In this document: one piece after another, positions 1 to 7,263 of the stretch
Position numbering within the stretch: position 1 is the stretch's first letter
How the letters are laid out: each line of letters begins with the position of its first letter
Source of the DNA: Candidatus Woesearchaeota archaeon CG07_land_8_20_14_0_80_44_23
Lineage (GTDB): Archaea > Nanobdellota > Nanobdellia > Woesearchaeales > 0-14-0-80-44-23
NCBI GenBank assembly: GCA_002779235.1
Contig: PEXD01000072.1
Coordinates: 1 to 24,968 of the forward strand
DNA length: 24,968 nucleotides
Direction: 5' to 3'
Position numbers and translations under genes: made by a program
Notes under the pieces: model-generated
Database searches by the model: none
Told to the model about the DNA's origin: nothing
What the model saw: the letters and a program-made list of their open reading frames with translations, nothing else

Positions 1-18
1 TCCAATCTGAAGATTGGA
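1..18. terminator. Hairpin-forming inverted repeat at the window edge
   Basis: The arms TCCAATCT and AGATTGGA are perfectly complementary around a 2-base centre. A short T-run follows (GTTTTGCC). No gene is visible to its left because the window starts here. It could be the terminator hairpin of an upstream gene or a small palindromic operator. Its function is inferred only from shape. Confidence 0.35.
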
Positions 19-86
19 GTTTTGCCGCTTTTCTGCATAATATATATTTTTTACAATCTGTTTCTTGGGCCTTAAAAAGCCAGAAT

Positions 87-108
87 TTCCATGGGAAATG
101 AGGGGGAG
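87..108 (+). other. ORB-like element upstream of tbp, copy 1
   Basis: The element reads TTCCATGGGAAAT followed by GAGGGGGAG. Archaeal origin recognition boxes have, from memory, a core close to TTCCAGTGGAAAC followed by a G-string. This copy matches about 16 of 22 positions, including the G-string. It also holds the short palindrome ATTTCC-ATG-GGAAAT. It lies about 130 bp before the tbp TATA boxes, so it could instead be a transcriptional operator. Confidence 0.4.
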
Positions 109-164
109 TGATTTTGATATTTTTATTGTTCTTTTTTAATATGTTAAAAAGAGAAGTTTCCATG

Positions 165-185
165 TTGCATATGAAAGGCGGGGGG
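165..185 (+). other. ORB-like element upstream of tbp, copy 2
   Basis: The element reads TTGCATATGAAAG followed by GCGGGGGG. It has the same orientation and the same layout as the copy at 87-108: T(C/G)CA, three variable bases, GAAA, then a G-string. A separate TTTCCATG at 157-164 also matches the first eight bases of copy 1. An AT-rich stretch of about 45 bp (111-155) separates the two copies. An Orc1/Cdc6 site is inferred, not shown. Confidence 0.33.
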
Positions 186-221
186 CATAGCGTCTAAAAA
201 ATCCATTTTCCAAAAAAATCA

Positions 222-290
222 TTTATAAACAAAAGAATTTATAAATAAGTTGCTTTTAAACTCTTTAAAAAGCTTAAATCTTTTAGGAGG
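222..290 (+). promoter_or_regulatory. tbp promoter and ribosome-binding site
   Basis: Two A-box-like TATA elements are present, TTTATAAA at 222-229 and TTTATAAATA at 238-247. Transcription from the second would start near 265-275. That gives a leadered mRNA with a good Shine-Dalgarno sequence, AGGAGG at 285-290, eight bases before the ATG at 299. Confidence 0.6.
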
Positions 291-298
291 GCCATAAA

Positions 299-850
299 AT
301 GGAAAAGAGAGACATAGAGGTTGTGAATATTGTTGTAAGCAGCTCCCTTAAGCATGAGATACCGCTTGAGAAGATGGCGGCAACGCTGAGCAATACAGAA
401 TACAATCCAGAACAGTTTCCGGGGCTTGTGATAAGGATAAAGGACCCGAAGACATCGGCACTTATCTTCAGCTCAGGAAACATTGTCTGCACAGGCGCAA
501 GGTCAATGGACAAGGTTGACGCCTCAATAAAGAAGATAATAAAGAGCCTGGAAAAGATAGGAATAAAGATAACAATAACACCGGAAGTGACAATCCAGAA
601 CATAGTGGCATCAGGCAGTATAGGCATGGACCTAAACCTCAATGATTTGGCAATGAAGCTTAAAAACACAGAATACGAGCCTGAACAGTTCCCGGGGCTT
701 GTATACAAGCTTTCTGAGTTAAAGGCGACATTCCTCCTCTTCAGCAATGGAAAGATTGTCTGCACAGGCACAAAGTCAGAAGAGGAAGTTAATCGCGCAC
801 TGGACAAACTCCTGGAAAATTTAAAAGGGCTTGTGAAAAAGAAGAAGTAA
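299..850 (+). CDS. tbp: TATA-box-binding protein (TBP)
   Basis: This is the basal transcription factor that binds TATA boxes and recruits TFB and RNA polymerase. The 183-residue length is usual for archaeal TBP. The two pseudo-symmetric halves are plain. Half one (about 8-90) has NTEYNPEQFPGLVIRI and SGNIVCTGARS. Half two (about 98-178) repeats this as NTEYEPEQFPGLVYKL and NGKIVCTGTKS. The protein ends in a basic KGLVKKKK tail. The ATG is set by AGGAGG eight bases upstream. A terminator-like inverted repeat spans the stop codon, so tbp is probably monocistronic although mcm follows only 60 bp later. Identification is secure. The upstream region is unusual because it holds two ORB-like elements. 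Confidence 0.97.
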   Translation: MEKRDIEVVNIVVSSSLKHEIPLEKMAATLSNTEYNPEQFPGLVIRIKDPKTSALIFSSGNIVCTGARSMDKVDASIKKIIKSLEKIGIKITITPEVTIQNIVASGSIGMDLNLNDLAMKLKNTEYEPEQFPGLVYKLSELKATFLLFSNGKIVCTGTKSEEEVNRALDKLLENLKGLVKKKK

Positions 851-876
851 GTTTGAGAAGCCCTTTTCCTTTTTTT
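823..876 (+). terminator. Hairpin plus T-tract spanning the tbp stop codon
   Basis: AAAAGGGCTT at 823-832 is perfectly complementary to AAGCCCTTTT at 858-867, with a 25-base loop that includes the tbp stop. A run of seven T follows at 870-876. The left arm lies inside the last tbp codons. Archaeal termination depends mainly on T-tracts, so the hairpin may act in RNA 3'-end stability as well. Confidence 0.55.
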
Positions 877-910
877 ATAAAACAACAGGCAGTTGTGAAA
901 ATGTGCTAAA

Positions 911-3900
911 ATGGAAGCCTCAGAACAGATAAAGAAGTGGCAGGAATTCCTGGAAAGGTTCTACCAGACGCAAATCTTTGAGGCGAGCACTAAGGGAAAA
1001 TCTTCTATACAACTTGACTTTTCAGAGGTGGCAAGGTTCAGCCCTGAGCTCGCAGAGGACCTGCTCGAGCAGCCAGAAGATGCGATAAAGTCCTGTGAGA
1101 TAGCCCTCTCCCAGTTTGAGACAATAGAGAAAAGCAAGAAGCTCGCCATAAGGTTCTTCAACCTGCCTGCTGCCCAGCTAATGCTCATAAGGAACATAAG
1201 GAGTGAGCACCTTGGAAAATTCCTGAAAATTGAGGGAGTGGTAAGGCAGAAGGGTGATGTGAGGCCCCAGATAACCTCGGCAAAGTTTGAGTGCCCAAGC
1301 TGCGGGAACATAATAACAGTAATACAAACAGGACAGGTTTTCAGGGAGCCAACGAGATGCAGCTGCGGAAGGCAGGGCAACTTCCGGCTGGTAAGCAAGG
1401 AGTTAATTGACGCCCAGGGGCTGGTTCTTGAAGAGATTCCGGAACAACTCGAGGGTGGCGAGCAGCCGAAAAGGATGAAAGTGCTGCTGAAAGACGACCT
1501 CGTCAGTCCAATAACTGAAAAAAAGACAAACCCAGGAAGCAAGATAGAGATTCTGGGCTGGGTGAAAGAGATACCAAGGGTTCTGAATTCCGGGAAGAAA
1601 TCCCTTGATTACGACCTTGTGGTGGATGCCAACAACATCTTCTCAAAGGAGAGCTCGTTCTATGAGATGAGTATAACAAAAGAGCAGGAGAATGAGATAG
1701 TGAATCTCTCAAAAGATCCTAAGATTTATGAAAAGCTCATTGCATCAGTTGCTCCTTCCATATTTGGATTTGAGGAAATAAAGGAGGCATTGCTTTTGCA
1801 GCTCTGCGGCGGCGTCCAAAAAGTGAGGAAGGATGGCATAATCTCAAGGGGGGACATACATGTTCTCCTTGTGGGCGACCCCGGTTCAGGAAAGTCACAG
1901 ATGCTTAAGAGGATAAGCATAGTTGCTCCCAGAGGAAGATACATCTCTGGAAAGGGTGTAAGCGGGGCAGGACTTACTGCTGCTGTTGTGAAGGATGAGT
2001 TTCTCGGAGGATACAGCCTTGAGGCAGGGGCGCTTGTGCTTGCCAACAAGGGAATCTGCTGCACAACCGGAGATGCGTGTTTTATAACTGAAGATTTTAG
2101 AAAGATGTCATTTGAAGAGCTTTTCAAGAATAAGCCAGATGTTGTTTATCCAGATTTTAAGGTGCTAGGGCTTGATTTGAAGACCAATAAAATTATGCCT
2201 TTTCACATAAAGAAAGGCTTTAGAATAAAAAATGATAAAAAAATATATCATATCAAGACGAGGACTGGAAGAGAAATAAAATTGACTGAAGACAATCAGG
2301 TGCTCGTTTCTAGAAAGATTTCTAATGAATGGATTGAAGTAAAGGAATTAATAAATGGAGATTATATAGCTGTTCCTAAAAAGTATAGATATGACAAAAA
2401 AGATGGACTGCCAAGCAGTTTTGCATATCTTTGTGGATTTATAGCTACCGATGGCCATGTTAAACTGAGCAGAAAGAATGCACAAACCTCTATTTACAAT
2501 TGCAATACATCTTTAATCGATGTTGCGGAAAAAATATTTAGAGAGTTGGGAATAAAGTTCAATAAGATCAAGACAAATAAGGGAAGAAAAAGTATAATCA
2601 GAGGAAAAGAAGTAATATCAAAGCAAGATTTGTATAAAATCTATAATTGTGAGAAGGCTTTTGCTAGAAGAGTTATTGAATTTGGAATACCTGCAGGCAA
2701 TAAATTCATTAAAAATTGCCTGAATTCCAAGATTCTTGGATATTCTGATGTTGTATTATCAAATTTTATGCGTGGCATATTTGATGGAGACGGCAATATA
2801 AGGAAAAATCCTTATGAGATTACGCTTACTACAGGAATAAAGGATAACGCTATTCTTTACCAAGAAATATTACTTAGATTAGGCATCATTTCAAGCATCA
2901 AAAAGTCAACAAACTCGTGGCATTGCAATGTTAGGGGCGCTAATGAATGCAAAAAATTCTTGAATTTTGTAGGAAGCTATCATCCAGAGAAAAAAGAGAG
3001 ACTTATTAACATTAAAATTGTAGAACAAAAAAATAGAATTGATATTATCCCAAATAAATCTGATTTATTCAAGAAAATAACGTCTGAAAAATACTGGAAA
3101 CTTGGGAAAGGAGTGTATGGATATGTGTGGAACTATTCAAAGAAAGGAGTTTGTCCTTCTAAGAATAAAATAGCTCAGCTGAATGAACATATTCAAGACG
3201 AAGTGCTAGCCAGATTAGTAGAAGAAGATATATTATGGGATAGGGTTGAATCTATCAAGGAGGTAAATGAAGAATATGTTTACGACTTCACTATGAGTGG
3301 AGCAAATAACTTTATCGCAAATGATATAATTATGCATAATTGTATAGACGAGCTTGACAAGATGACCAATGAGGATAGGAGCGCAATGCATGAGGCGCTT
3401 GAGCAGCAGACCGTATCTATCTCAAAGGCAAATATCCAGGCAACTCTCATAGCACAGACAACAGTGCTTGCAGCCGCTAACCCAAAGCTCGGAAGATTTG
3501 ACCTATATGAGACAATGCTTGTAAAGCAGATAGACCTCCCGCCAACGCTGATAAACAGGTTTGACCTGATATTTCCAATAAAGGACATCCCAGACAGGAA
3601 AAAAGATGAGAAGATGGCGAAGCACATACTCGGGCTCCACCAGAACCCAAACATGATGATGGAAGAGATACCGACAAAACTTTTTAGGAAATATATAGCT
3701 TATGTCAAGCAAAAATTCAACCCGGAGCTTACTGACAGCGCGCTTGACGAAATTGAAAGCTACTATGTTGAGCTAAGGTCAACAGCAATAACTTTTGAAG
3801 AGGCGGCAAGGACAATACCAATTTCTCCAAGACAGCTGGAAGCGATTGTCAGGCTTGCAGAGGCCTCTGCAAAAGTAAGGCTCTCGGACAAAGTAACAAG

Positions 3901-4225
3901 AAAAGACGCGAGGCGCGCAATAGAGCTCCTGAATTACAGCCTGGGGCAGATTGCAAGGGATAGGGAAACAGGAAAGATTGACATTGATGTCATCTCAACA
4001 GGAATAAGCTCAACTGAAAGGGACAAAATAATAAGGGTGAAGGAGATAGTCACCCTGCTTGAGACCAAGTTCCAGTCTACAGGCAAGAACATACCTGTGG
4101 AAGAGATAATGGCTGTTGCAGAAGAGCAGGGCATAAGGCGTCCTGAAACAGAGGAGATAATACAAAAGCTCAAGCGCTCCGGGGACCTGTTCGAGCCCAG
4201 GCACGGCTTCATACAGAAACTGTGA
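911..4225 (+). CDS. mcm: MCM replicative helicase with in-frame intein
   Basis: This is the hexameric replicative DNA helicase. The ORF encodes 1104 residues; removing the 427-residue intein leaves a 677-residue MCM, the normal archaeal size. The N-terminal domain carries a zinc-binding CPSCG...CSCG segment. Walker A is GDPGSGKS (322-329). The extein junction rebuilds Walker B as KGIC/CIDELDKM, so the unspliced precursor has a split ATPase site. After the intein come sensor and arginine-finger regions (TVLAAANPKLGRFD, LINRFDLIF). A C-terminal winged helix ends in RRPETEEIIQKLKRSGDLFE. It is followed almost without gap by the RPA-like gene, so the two are probably co-transcribed. ATG 911 is the only good start; its upstream SD is weak. 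Confidence 0.97.
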   Translation: MEASEQIKKWQEFLERFYQTQIFEASTKGKSSIQLDFSEVARFSPELAEDLLEQPEDAIKSCEIALSQFETIEKSKKLAIRFFNLPAAQLMLIRNIRSEHLGKFLKIEGVVRQKGDVRPQITSAKFECPSCGNIITVIQTGQVFREPTRCSCGRQGNFRLVSKELIDAQGLVLEEIPEQLEGGEQPKRMKVLLKDDLVSPITEKKTNPGSKIEILGWVKEIPRVLNSGKKSLDYDLVVDANNIFSKESSFYEMSITKEQENEIVNLSKDPKIYEKLIASVAPSIFGFEEIKEALLLQLCGGVQKVRKDGIISRGDIHVLLVGDPGSGKSQMLKRISIVAPRGRYISGKGVSGAGLTAAVVKDEFLGGYSLEAGALVLANKGICCTTGDACFITEDFRKMSFEELFKNKPDVVYPDFKVLGLDLKTNKIMPFHIKKGFRIKNDKKIYHIKTRTGREIKLTEDNQVLVSRKISNEWIEVKELINGDYIAVPKKYRYDKKDGLPSSFAYLCGFIATDGHVKLSRKNAQTSIYNCNTSLIDVAEKIFRELGIKFNKIKTNKGRKSIIRGKEVISKQDLYKIYNCEKAFARRVIEFGIPAGNKFIKNCLNSKILGYSDVVLSNFMRGIFDGDGNIRKNPYEITLTTGIKDNAILYQEILLRLGIISSIKKSTNSWHCNVRGANECKKFLNFVGSYHPEKKERLINIKIVEQKNRIDIIPNKSDLFKKITSEKYWKLGKGVYGYVWNYSKKGVCPSKNKIAQLNEHIQDEVLARLVEEDILWDRVESIKEVNEEYVYDFTMSGANNFIANDIIMHNCIDELDKMTNEDRSAMHEALEQQTVSISKANIQATLIAQTTVLAAANPKLGRFDLYETMLVKQIDLPPTLINRFDLIFPIKDIPDRKKDEKMAKHILGLHQNPNMMMEEIPTKLFRKYIAYVKQKFNPELTDSALDEIESYYVELRSTAITFEEAARTIPISPRQLEAIVRLAEASAKVRLSDKVTRKDARRAIELLNYSLGQIARDRETGKIDIDVISTGISSTERDKIIRVKEIVTLLETKFQSTGKNIPVEEIMAVAEEQGIRRPETEEIIQKLKRSGDLFEPRHGFIQKL
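2060..3340 (+). mobile_element. Intein with LAGLIDADG homing endonuclease in MCM Walker B
   Basis: The intein is 427 residues, MCM precursor residues 384-810. It starts with Cys (CTTGDACFITED), ends in His-Asn (IIMHN), and the +1 extein residue is Cys. Two LAGLIDADG motifs are visible: LCGFIATDG (intein 124-132) and MRGIFDGDG (acidic residue at 244). Block B reads TEDN at 76-79, so the usual TxxH histidine is Asn. In block F the usual HNF reads NNF. The penultimate His is kept. The DNA is far more AT-rich than the host gene: sampled GC is 18% at 3001-3060 against 53% at 1381-1440. Arginine is mostly AGA rather than the AGG of the flanks. Both points suggest horizontal arrival. Splicing competence is inferred. 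Confidence 0.95.
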
Positions 4226-4230
4226 GAAAA

Positions 4231-4914
4231 ATGGCAGCAGTTGATGGGCAGGAAAAGAGAATAGAAAGGCAGACCGCCTACAAGGTTTCTATAATAGAGA
4301 TACTCGAAAGCAGGTATGTTAAGACAGAGGGCTGGAATCCAAATTTCATACTTGCGCGAGGAGAAGAGAAGATATCCAGAGTCAATGTAATAGGCATAGT
4401 CCTTTCCAATGAGTTTGAACAGTTCGGCCAGGTGTCATATAGAAATATCACAATAGATGATGGAACTGGCTCAATTGCTCTGAAAAACTTCGAGAACCCG
4501 GATGCCTTCTCGCAGATAGGGATTTCTGATGTAATACTTGTTATAGGAAAGCCGAGGGAATATGGGTCAGAAAGGTATATCCTTCCTGAAATAATCAAAA
4601 AAACAGACCAAAAGTGGATGGAGCAGCGAATGCTTGAACTTTCCATGATGAAAAAAAAAGAGGAAAAAAAGCCCAAAAAACAGCATGAAATAGTTACAGA
4701 GGAGGAGATTATAGAGAAAAACACTGGAGAAGAGAAGCGGGGCAAGACAGAAATGGTCTACTCAATTATAAAAGAGCTGGACACCGGAACAGGAGCTGAC
4801 TTCGAGGAAGTCATAAAAAAGGCAGGATTTCCTGAGGTGGAGAATGCAGTAAAGAAGCTTCTGGAAAACGGCGACATATTTGAGATAAAGGCCGGAAAAC
4901 TGAAGATTCTGTGA
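4231..4914 (+). CDS. RPA-like OB-fold / winged-helix ssDNA-binding protein
   Basis: It probably binds single-stranded DNA as part of an archaeal RPA complex and resembles the RPA41/COG3390 group. An OB fold spans about residues 45-130 (RVNVIGIVLSNE, ITIDDGTGSIALKNF, VILVIGKPREYGSERYILPEII). A charged Lys/Glu linker follows. The C-terminal winged helix (about 175-227) ends VENAVKKLLENGDIFEIKAGKLKIL, resembling RPA32-type C-termini. No zinc finger is seen. A GTG at 4222 overlaps the mcm stop, but ATG 4231 is preferred: the same stop-GTGAG-AAA-ATG arrangement recurs at 20878-20889, where the GTGAGG looks like the ribosome-binding site. Proximity to mcm supports a replication role. The subunit assignment is less certain than the fold. 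Confidence 0.85.
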   Translation: MAAVDGQEKRIERQTAYKVSIIEILESRYVKTEGWNPNFILARGEEKISRVNVIGIVLSNEFEQFGQVSYRNITIDDGTGSIALKNFENPDAFSQIGISDVILVIGKPREYGSERYILPEIIKKTDQKWMEQRMLELSMMKKKEEKKPKKQHEIVTEEEIIEKNTGEEKRGKTEMVYSIIKELDTGTGADFEEVIKKAGFPEVENAVKKLLENGDIFEIKAGKLKIL

Positions 4915-4956
4915 GAAAATCATAAATTGAATAAAGAATAAATCAAATAGAAATAA

Positions 4957-5787
4957 TCAGTTCTTGTTTTTCAGCTGCTGCGGCTTTATGATGCCCTGCT
5001 GGAACTCCCTGGCCCTTGAGTCAAACATCTTCTCAATGGCGCCTGCAAAGAAGCCGGTGTCAACCCAGATGCCTGCATCATAGGATGGATTAACCTCATT
5101 GTCGTCAAGCATCATGAACATGAGGTTTTTGCCGTCAACAATAACAAACCTTGCCTTGTCATTTGTGTTCTTTATCTCAGCAACAGCAGAAAGCTCCTTC
5201 AATATTTCTGCATTGTCCTTTGTAAAGGGGGTTGCAACACTTATCTTGACTCCCCTCCCTGAAAGCTTCTTGAATATTCCCATGAACTTGGATGCGTCTC
5301 TGGGAAGTGCTGTTGCTGTCGTGTGCATTATCACGCGCTTTTCCGCATTCTTTATCAGGGTCTCAATCTGGTTGTCTATGCTTGTCCTGCCCTTGATTGC
5401 CCCGCACTTGTCAGTTGCATCAACAAATTCTGCGCCGCCATTGTAAAGAGCGTTGAGCTCGCTGAGAACATTGCTGGATTTTACCTCGTTGAGCATATTG
5501 GTCTTCTCTTCCATGTCTTCAGCAACCTTTTTCTTCACCCTGTCAATGACCTCCTCAGGAGGCACTGCAAGGTACTTTATGGGTTTGCCTATCTTTACTA
5601 TTATGAATCCCTTCTTCTCGAGTGATTCAAGAACGTCATATGTCCTGGAACGGGGGACATTAGCTATGTCAGAGAGCTCGCCTGCTGTGGAAACTCCCCT
5701 TGAAAGCAGAGCCACCCAGAGCTTTGCTTCGTAGCTGTTGAGCCCGAAATCCTTTAACTTCATCAAAAAGCTTTTTTGAACTATCAT
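4957..5787 (-). CDS. TrmB-family transcriptional regulator
   Basis: The 276-residue protein has an N-terminal TrmB winged helix-turn-helix at about 10-80: LKDFGLNSYEAKLWVALLS, then VPRSRTYDVLESLEKKGFI. A short coiled segment (about 85-110) follows. The C-terminal effector region (about 130-265) is of the TrmB/PLD-like type, with VIMHTTATALPRD and ARFVIVDGKNLMFMM. The maltose-type sugar-binding extension of classical TrmB is not evident, so the ligand is unknown. It is transcribed divergently from the thymidine kinase across 189 bp and convergently towards the RPA-like gene. Such regulators often act on neighbours, so control of the kinase is possible but not shown. An alternative ATG eight codons in (5763) would also preserve the domain. 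Confidence 0.88.
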   Translation of the reverse strand: MIVQKSFLMKLKDFGLNSYEAKLWVALLSRGVSTAGELSDIANVPRSRTYDVLESLEKKGFIIVKIGKPIKYLAVPPEEVIDRVKKKVAEDMEEKTNMLNEVKSSNVLSELNALYNGGAEFVDATDKCGAIKGRTSIDNQIETLIKNAEKRVIMHTTATALPRDASKFMGIFKKLSGRGVKISVATPFTKDNAEILKELSAVAEIKNTNDKARFVIVDGKNLMFMMLDDNEVNPSYDAGIWVDTGFFAGAIEKMFDSRAREFQQGIIKPQQLKNKN

Positions 5788-5976
5788 TTTTCTAGCCCCA
5801 AAAATATATTCCTAAAAACATTAATTATGTGATTCATTCACTATTCTGCAGTAAGTAAAATTCTTGGATATTTAAATCTTTCGGAATTTTTGCTATTTAT
5901 TAGTAGCAACTTGTCAAAATAGATGTTGGAAAGCAACAAAGCTTATTAAGGGAAAACCTGAAGAAAACACAGGAAA
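5788..5976. promoter_or_regulatory. Divergent promoter region, TrmB regulator and thymidine kinase
   Basis: The AT-rich 189-bp region has several TATA candidates. TATTTAAA lies near 5870. TTATTA near 5943-5948 sits about 30 bp before the kinase ATG at 5977, and AGGAAA directly precedes that ATG. A GGGGC stretch lies just upstream of the regulator start on the minus strand. No strong palindromic operator is seen. Confidence 0.4.
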
Positions 5977-6936
5977 ATGGCGGAGCTTCTGGACATAAAC
6001 AGCATGAGGGGAAAGGTGGTCATGCTTGTGGGTCCCATGAACTCGGGAAAGACAGAGAAGGCCATAAAGTGGGCCGAGAACATAAAGAACCATACTGACT
6101 GCAAAGTAATGTTTTTCAAGCCTGACATAGACAAGAGGGCGCCCCCCGACAGAGTTGTGGCAAACACTTCTGAAGGGAAAATCACATTTCCAGCAACAAC
6201 AATTTCCTCAAAAAACCCTGAGGAAGTGCTGCCAATGATACAGGGCAGCACTAATTTGATAGATGTGGTATTTTTTGACGAGATAAATTTCTTTGATGCG
6301 AAGATAATAGAAATTTTTGAAAAGCTAAAAGTGGCTGATGCGGGCAATAAAAGAGTTGTCGTGGGCACAGGGCTTGACAAGAATTTCAGGGGAGAGCCGT
6401 TTGAGCCAGTGCAATACGTAACAGCGAGAGCAGATGTGACAGAATTCCACCAGGCCTACTGCAAGCATATAATAAAAACCGCCGACGGCTTCCAGCAGTG
6501 CAAGAAGCCGGCAAACTATAGCATGCGCCTTGTCCTCGACGAAAACGCGGAGAGCCGCTATGACTTCTTTGACAAGAAAAACAACCCAGTTATTGCAAAA
6601 TATGTTCCGGCAAAATACTATGATCCTACTGTGGTTGTCGAGAAGGCGGCAAACAACAGGGAAGGCGCAAGCCTGCCGTCTGTGTATTACATTTCAGTTT
6701 GCCATGACTGCTTCAGCATATCTGGAAAGGGAAATGTTGTAGATATCTACAATTTCATACGAGGGAAAGAGCGAGGCCTTGAGGAAATAGTTGAAAAATT
6801 TCCCGACATGGAAACTGAGAGAATAATAAAATTCCTGCAGGAGGAAAACCGCATTGTTGAAAAGAACGGCCTGTTTTTTCCAAAGCACTATGTTTTCGAT
6901 ATAATATCATCTTCTTATACGCCGGAGCGGGAATGA
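5977..6936 (+). CDS. tdk: Type II thymidine kinase with C-terminal extension
   Basis: It phosphorylates thymidine to dTMP in dNTP salvage. The P-loop GPMNSGKT is at 19-26 and the Walker B/catalytic region FFDEINFF has Asp101 and Glu102. The FRGEPF segment typical of the family follows. Zinc-ligand candidates are YCKH, QCKKPANYSMRL and VCHDC, in the lasso/zinc region. At 319 residues it is about 100 longer than typical members. Part of the excess lies before VCHDC. The rest is a C-terminal stretch of about 75 residues (GLEEIVEKFPDMETERIIKFLQ, then EENRIVEKNGLFF) that looks like a small winged-helix domain. AGGAAA immediately before the ATG is the likely ribosome-binding site. Family assignment is firm; the role of the tail is unknown. 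Confidence 0.88.
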   Translation: MAELLDINSMRGKVVMLVGPMNSGKTEKAIKWAENIKNHTDCKVMFFKPDIDKRAPPDRVVANTSEGKITFPATTISSKNPEEVLPMIQGSTNLIDVVFFDEINFFDAKIIEIFEKLKVADAGNKRVVVGTGLDKNFRGEPFEPVQYVTARADVTEFHQAYCKHIIKTADGFQQCKKPANYSMRLVLDENAESRYDFFDKKNNPVIAKYVPAKYYDPTVVVEKAANNREGASLPSVYYISVCHDCFSISGKGNVVDIYNFIRGKERGLEEIVEKFPDMETERIIKFLQEENRIVEKNGLFFPKHYVFDIISSSYTPERE

Positions 6937-6950
6937 TGTGTTTAGAAAAC

Positions 6951-6990
6951 TTTTTATACTGCCCTGCGCTTTATGAAACAAAAGGAGGTG
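6951..6990 (+). promoter_or_regulatory. TATA box and strong Shine-Dalgarno for the small membrane protein
   Basis: CTTTTTATAC at about 6950-6959 is a TATA candidate that would place the start of transcription near 6980. AAAGGAGGTG at 6981-6990 is one of the strongest Shine-Dalgarno matches in the window. It lies six bases before the ATG at 6997 and rules out the upstream in-frame ATG at 6973. Confidence 0.55.
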
Positions 6991-6996
6991 CTTTTA

Positions 6997-7218
6997 ATGG
7001 CAATGGATATCCCGGCGGTTTATAATGTCATATTGGCGATAGTTATCGGAACCCTCTTCGCAATAGTTTACAGCATGAGGATTCTGGTGCTTCTCGAGAG
7101 AAGAATAGCGAGGATGGACTTCAACCTCATGAGGCTGACTGAAAAACTGGCTTCTGAGGAAAAGAAAATAGAAAAAGAGGAAATCAATATCAAGAAGCGC
7201 ATAAAGAAGAGAAAATGA
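6997..7218 (+). CDS. Small single-pass membrane protein with basic coiled-coil tail
   Basis: The 73-residue protein has one N-terminal transmembrane helix (about 6-34, VYNVILAIVIGTLFAIVYSM). A charged helical tail follows (about 35-73), starting LERRIARMDFNLMRLTEKL and ending in Lys/Arg-rich KKRIKKRK. The tail has heptad-like spacing of Leu and Ile. No catalytic motif is seen and I recognise no named family. It probably sits in the membrane with the basic tail in the cytoplasm, where it could touch nucleic acid or anionic lipid. The start at 6997 follows from the Shine-Dalgarno at 6983-6990. It precedes the R15P isomerase gene by 45 bp, but that gene has its own TATA box. Confidence 0.72.
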   Translation: MAMDIPAVYNVILAIVIGTLFAIVYSMRILVLLERRIARMDFNLMRLTEKLASEEKKIEKEEINIKKRIKKRK

Positions 7219-7227
7219 GTTTTTGAT

Positions 7228-7240
7228 TCTTTTATATTTT
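7228..7240 (+). promoter_or_regulatory. TATA element for ribose-1,5-bisphosphate isomerase
   Basis: TCTTTTATATTTT centres about 29 bp before the ATG at 7264. There is no Shine-Dalgarno between them, so a leaderless or nearly leaderless transcript is inferred. Confidence 0.5.
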
Positions 7241-7263
7241 TTAATGTGTGAGACACGAATAAG

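Noticed and set aside
4222..4230. GTG start for the RPA-like gene, overlapping the mcm stop
   Set aside because: The same GTGAG-AAA-ATG layout occurs before 20887, so the GTG is better read as part of the ribosome-binding region.
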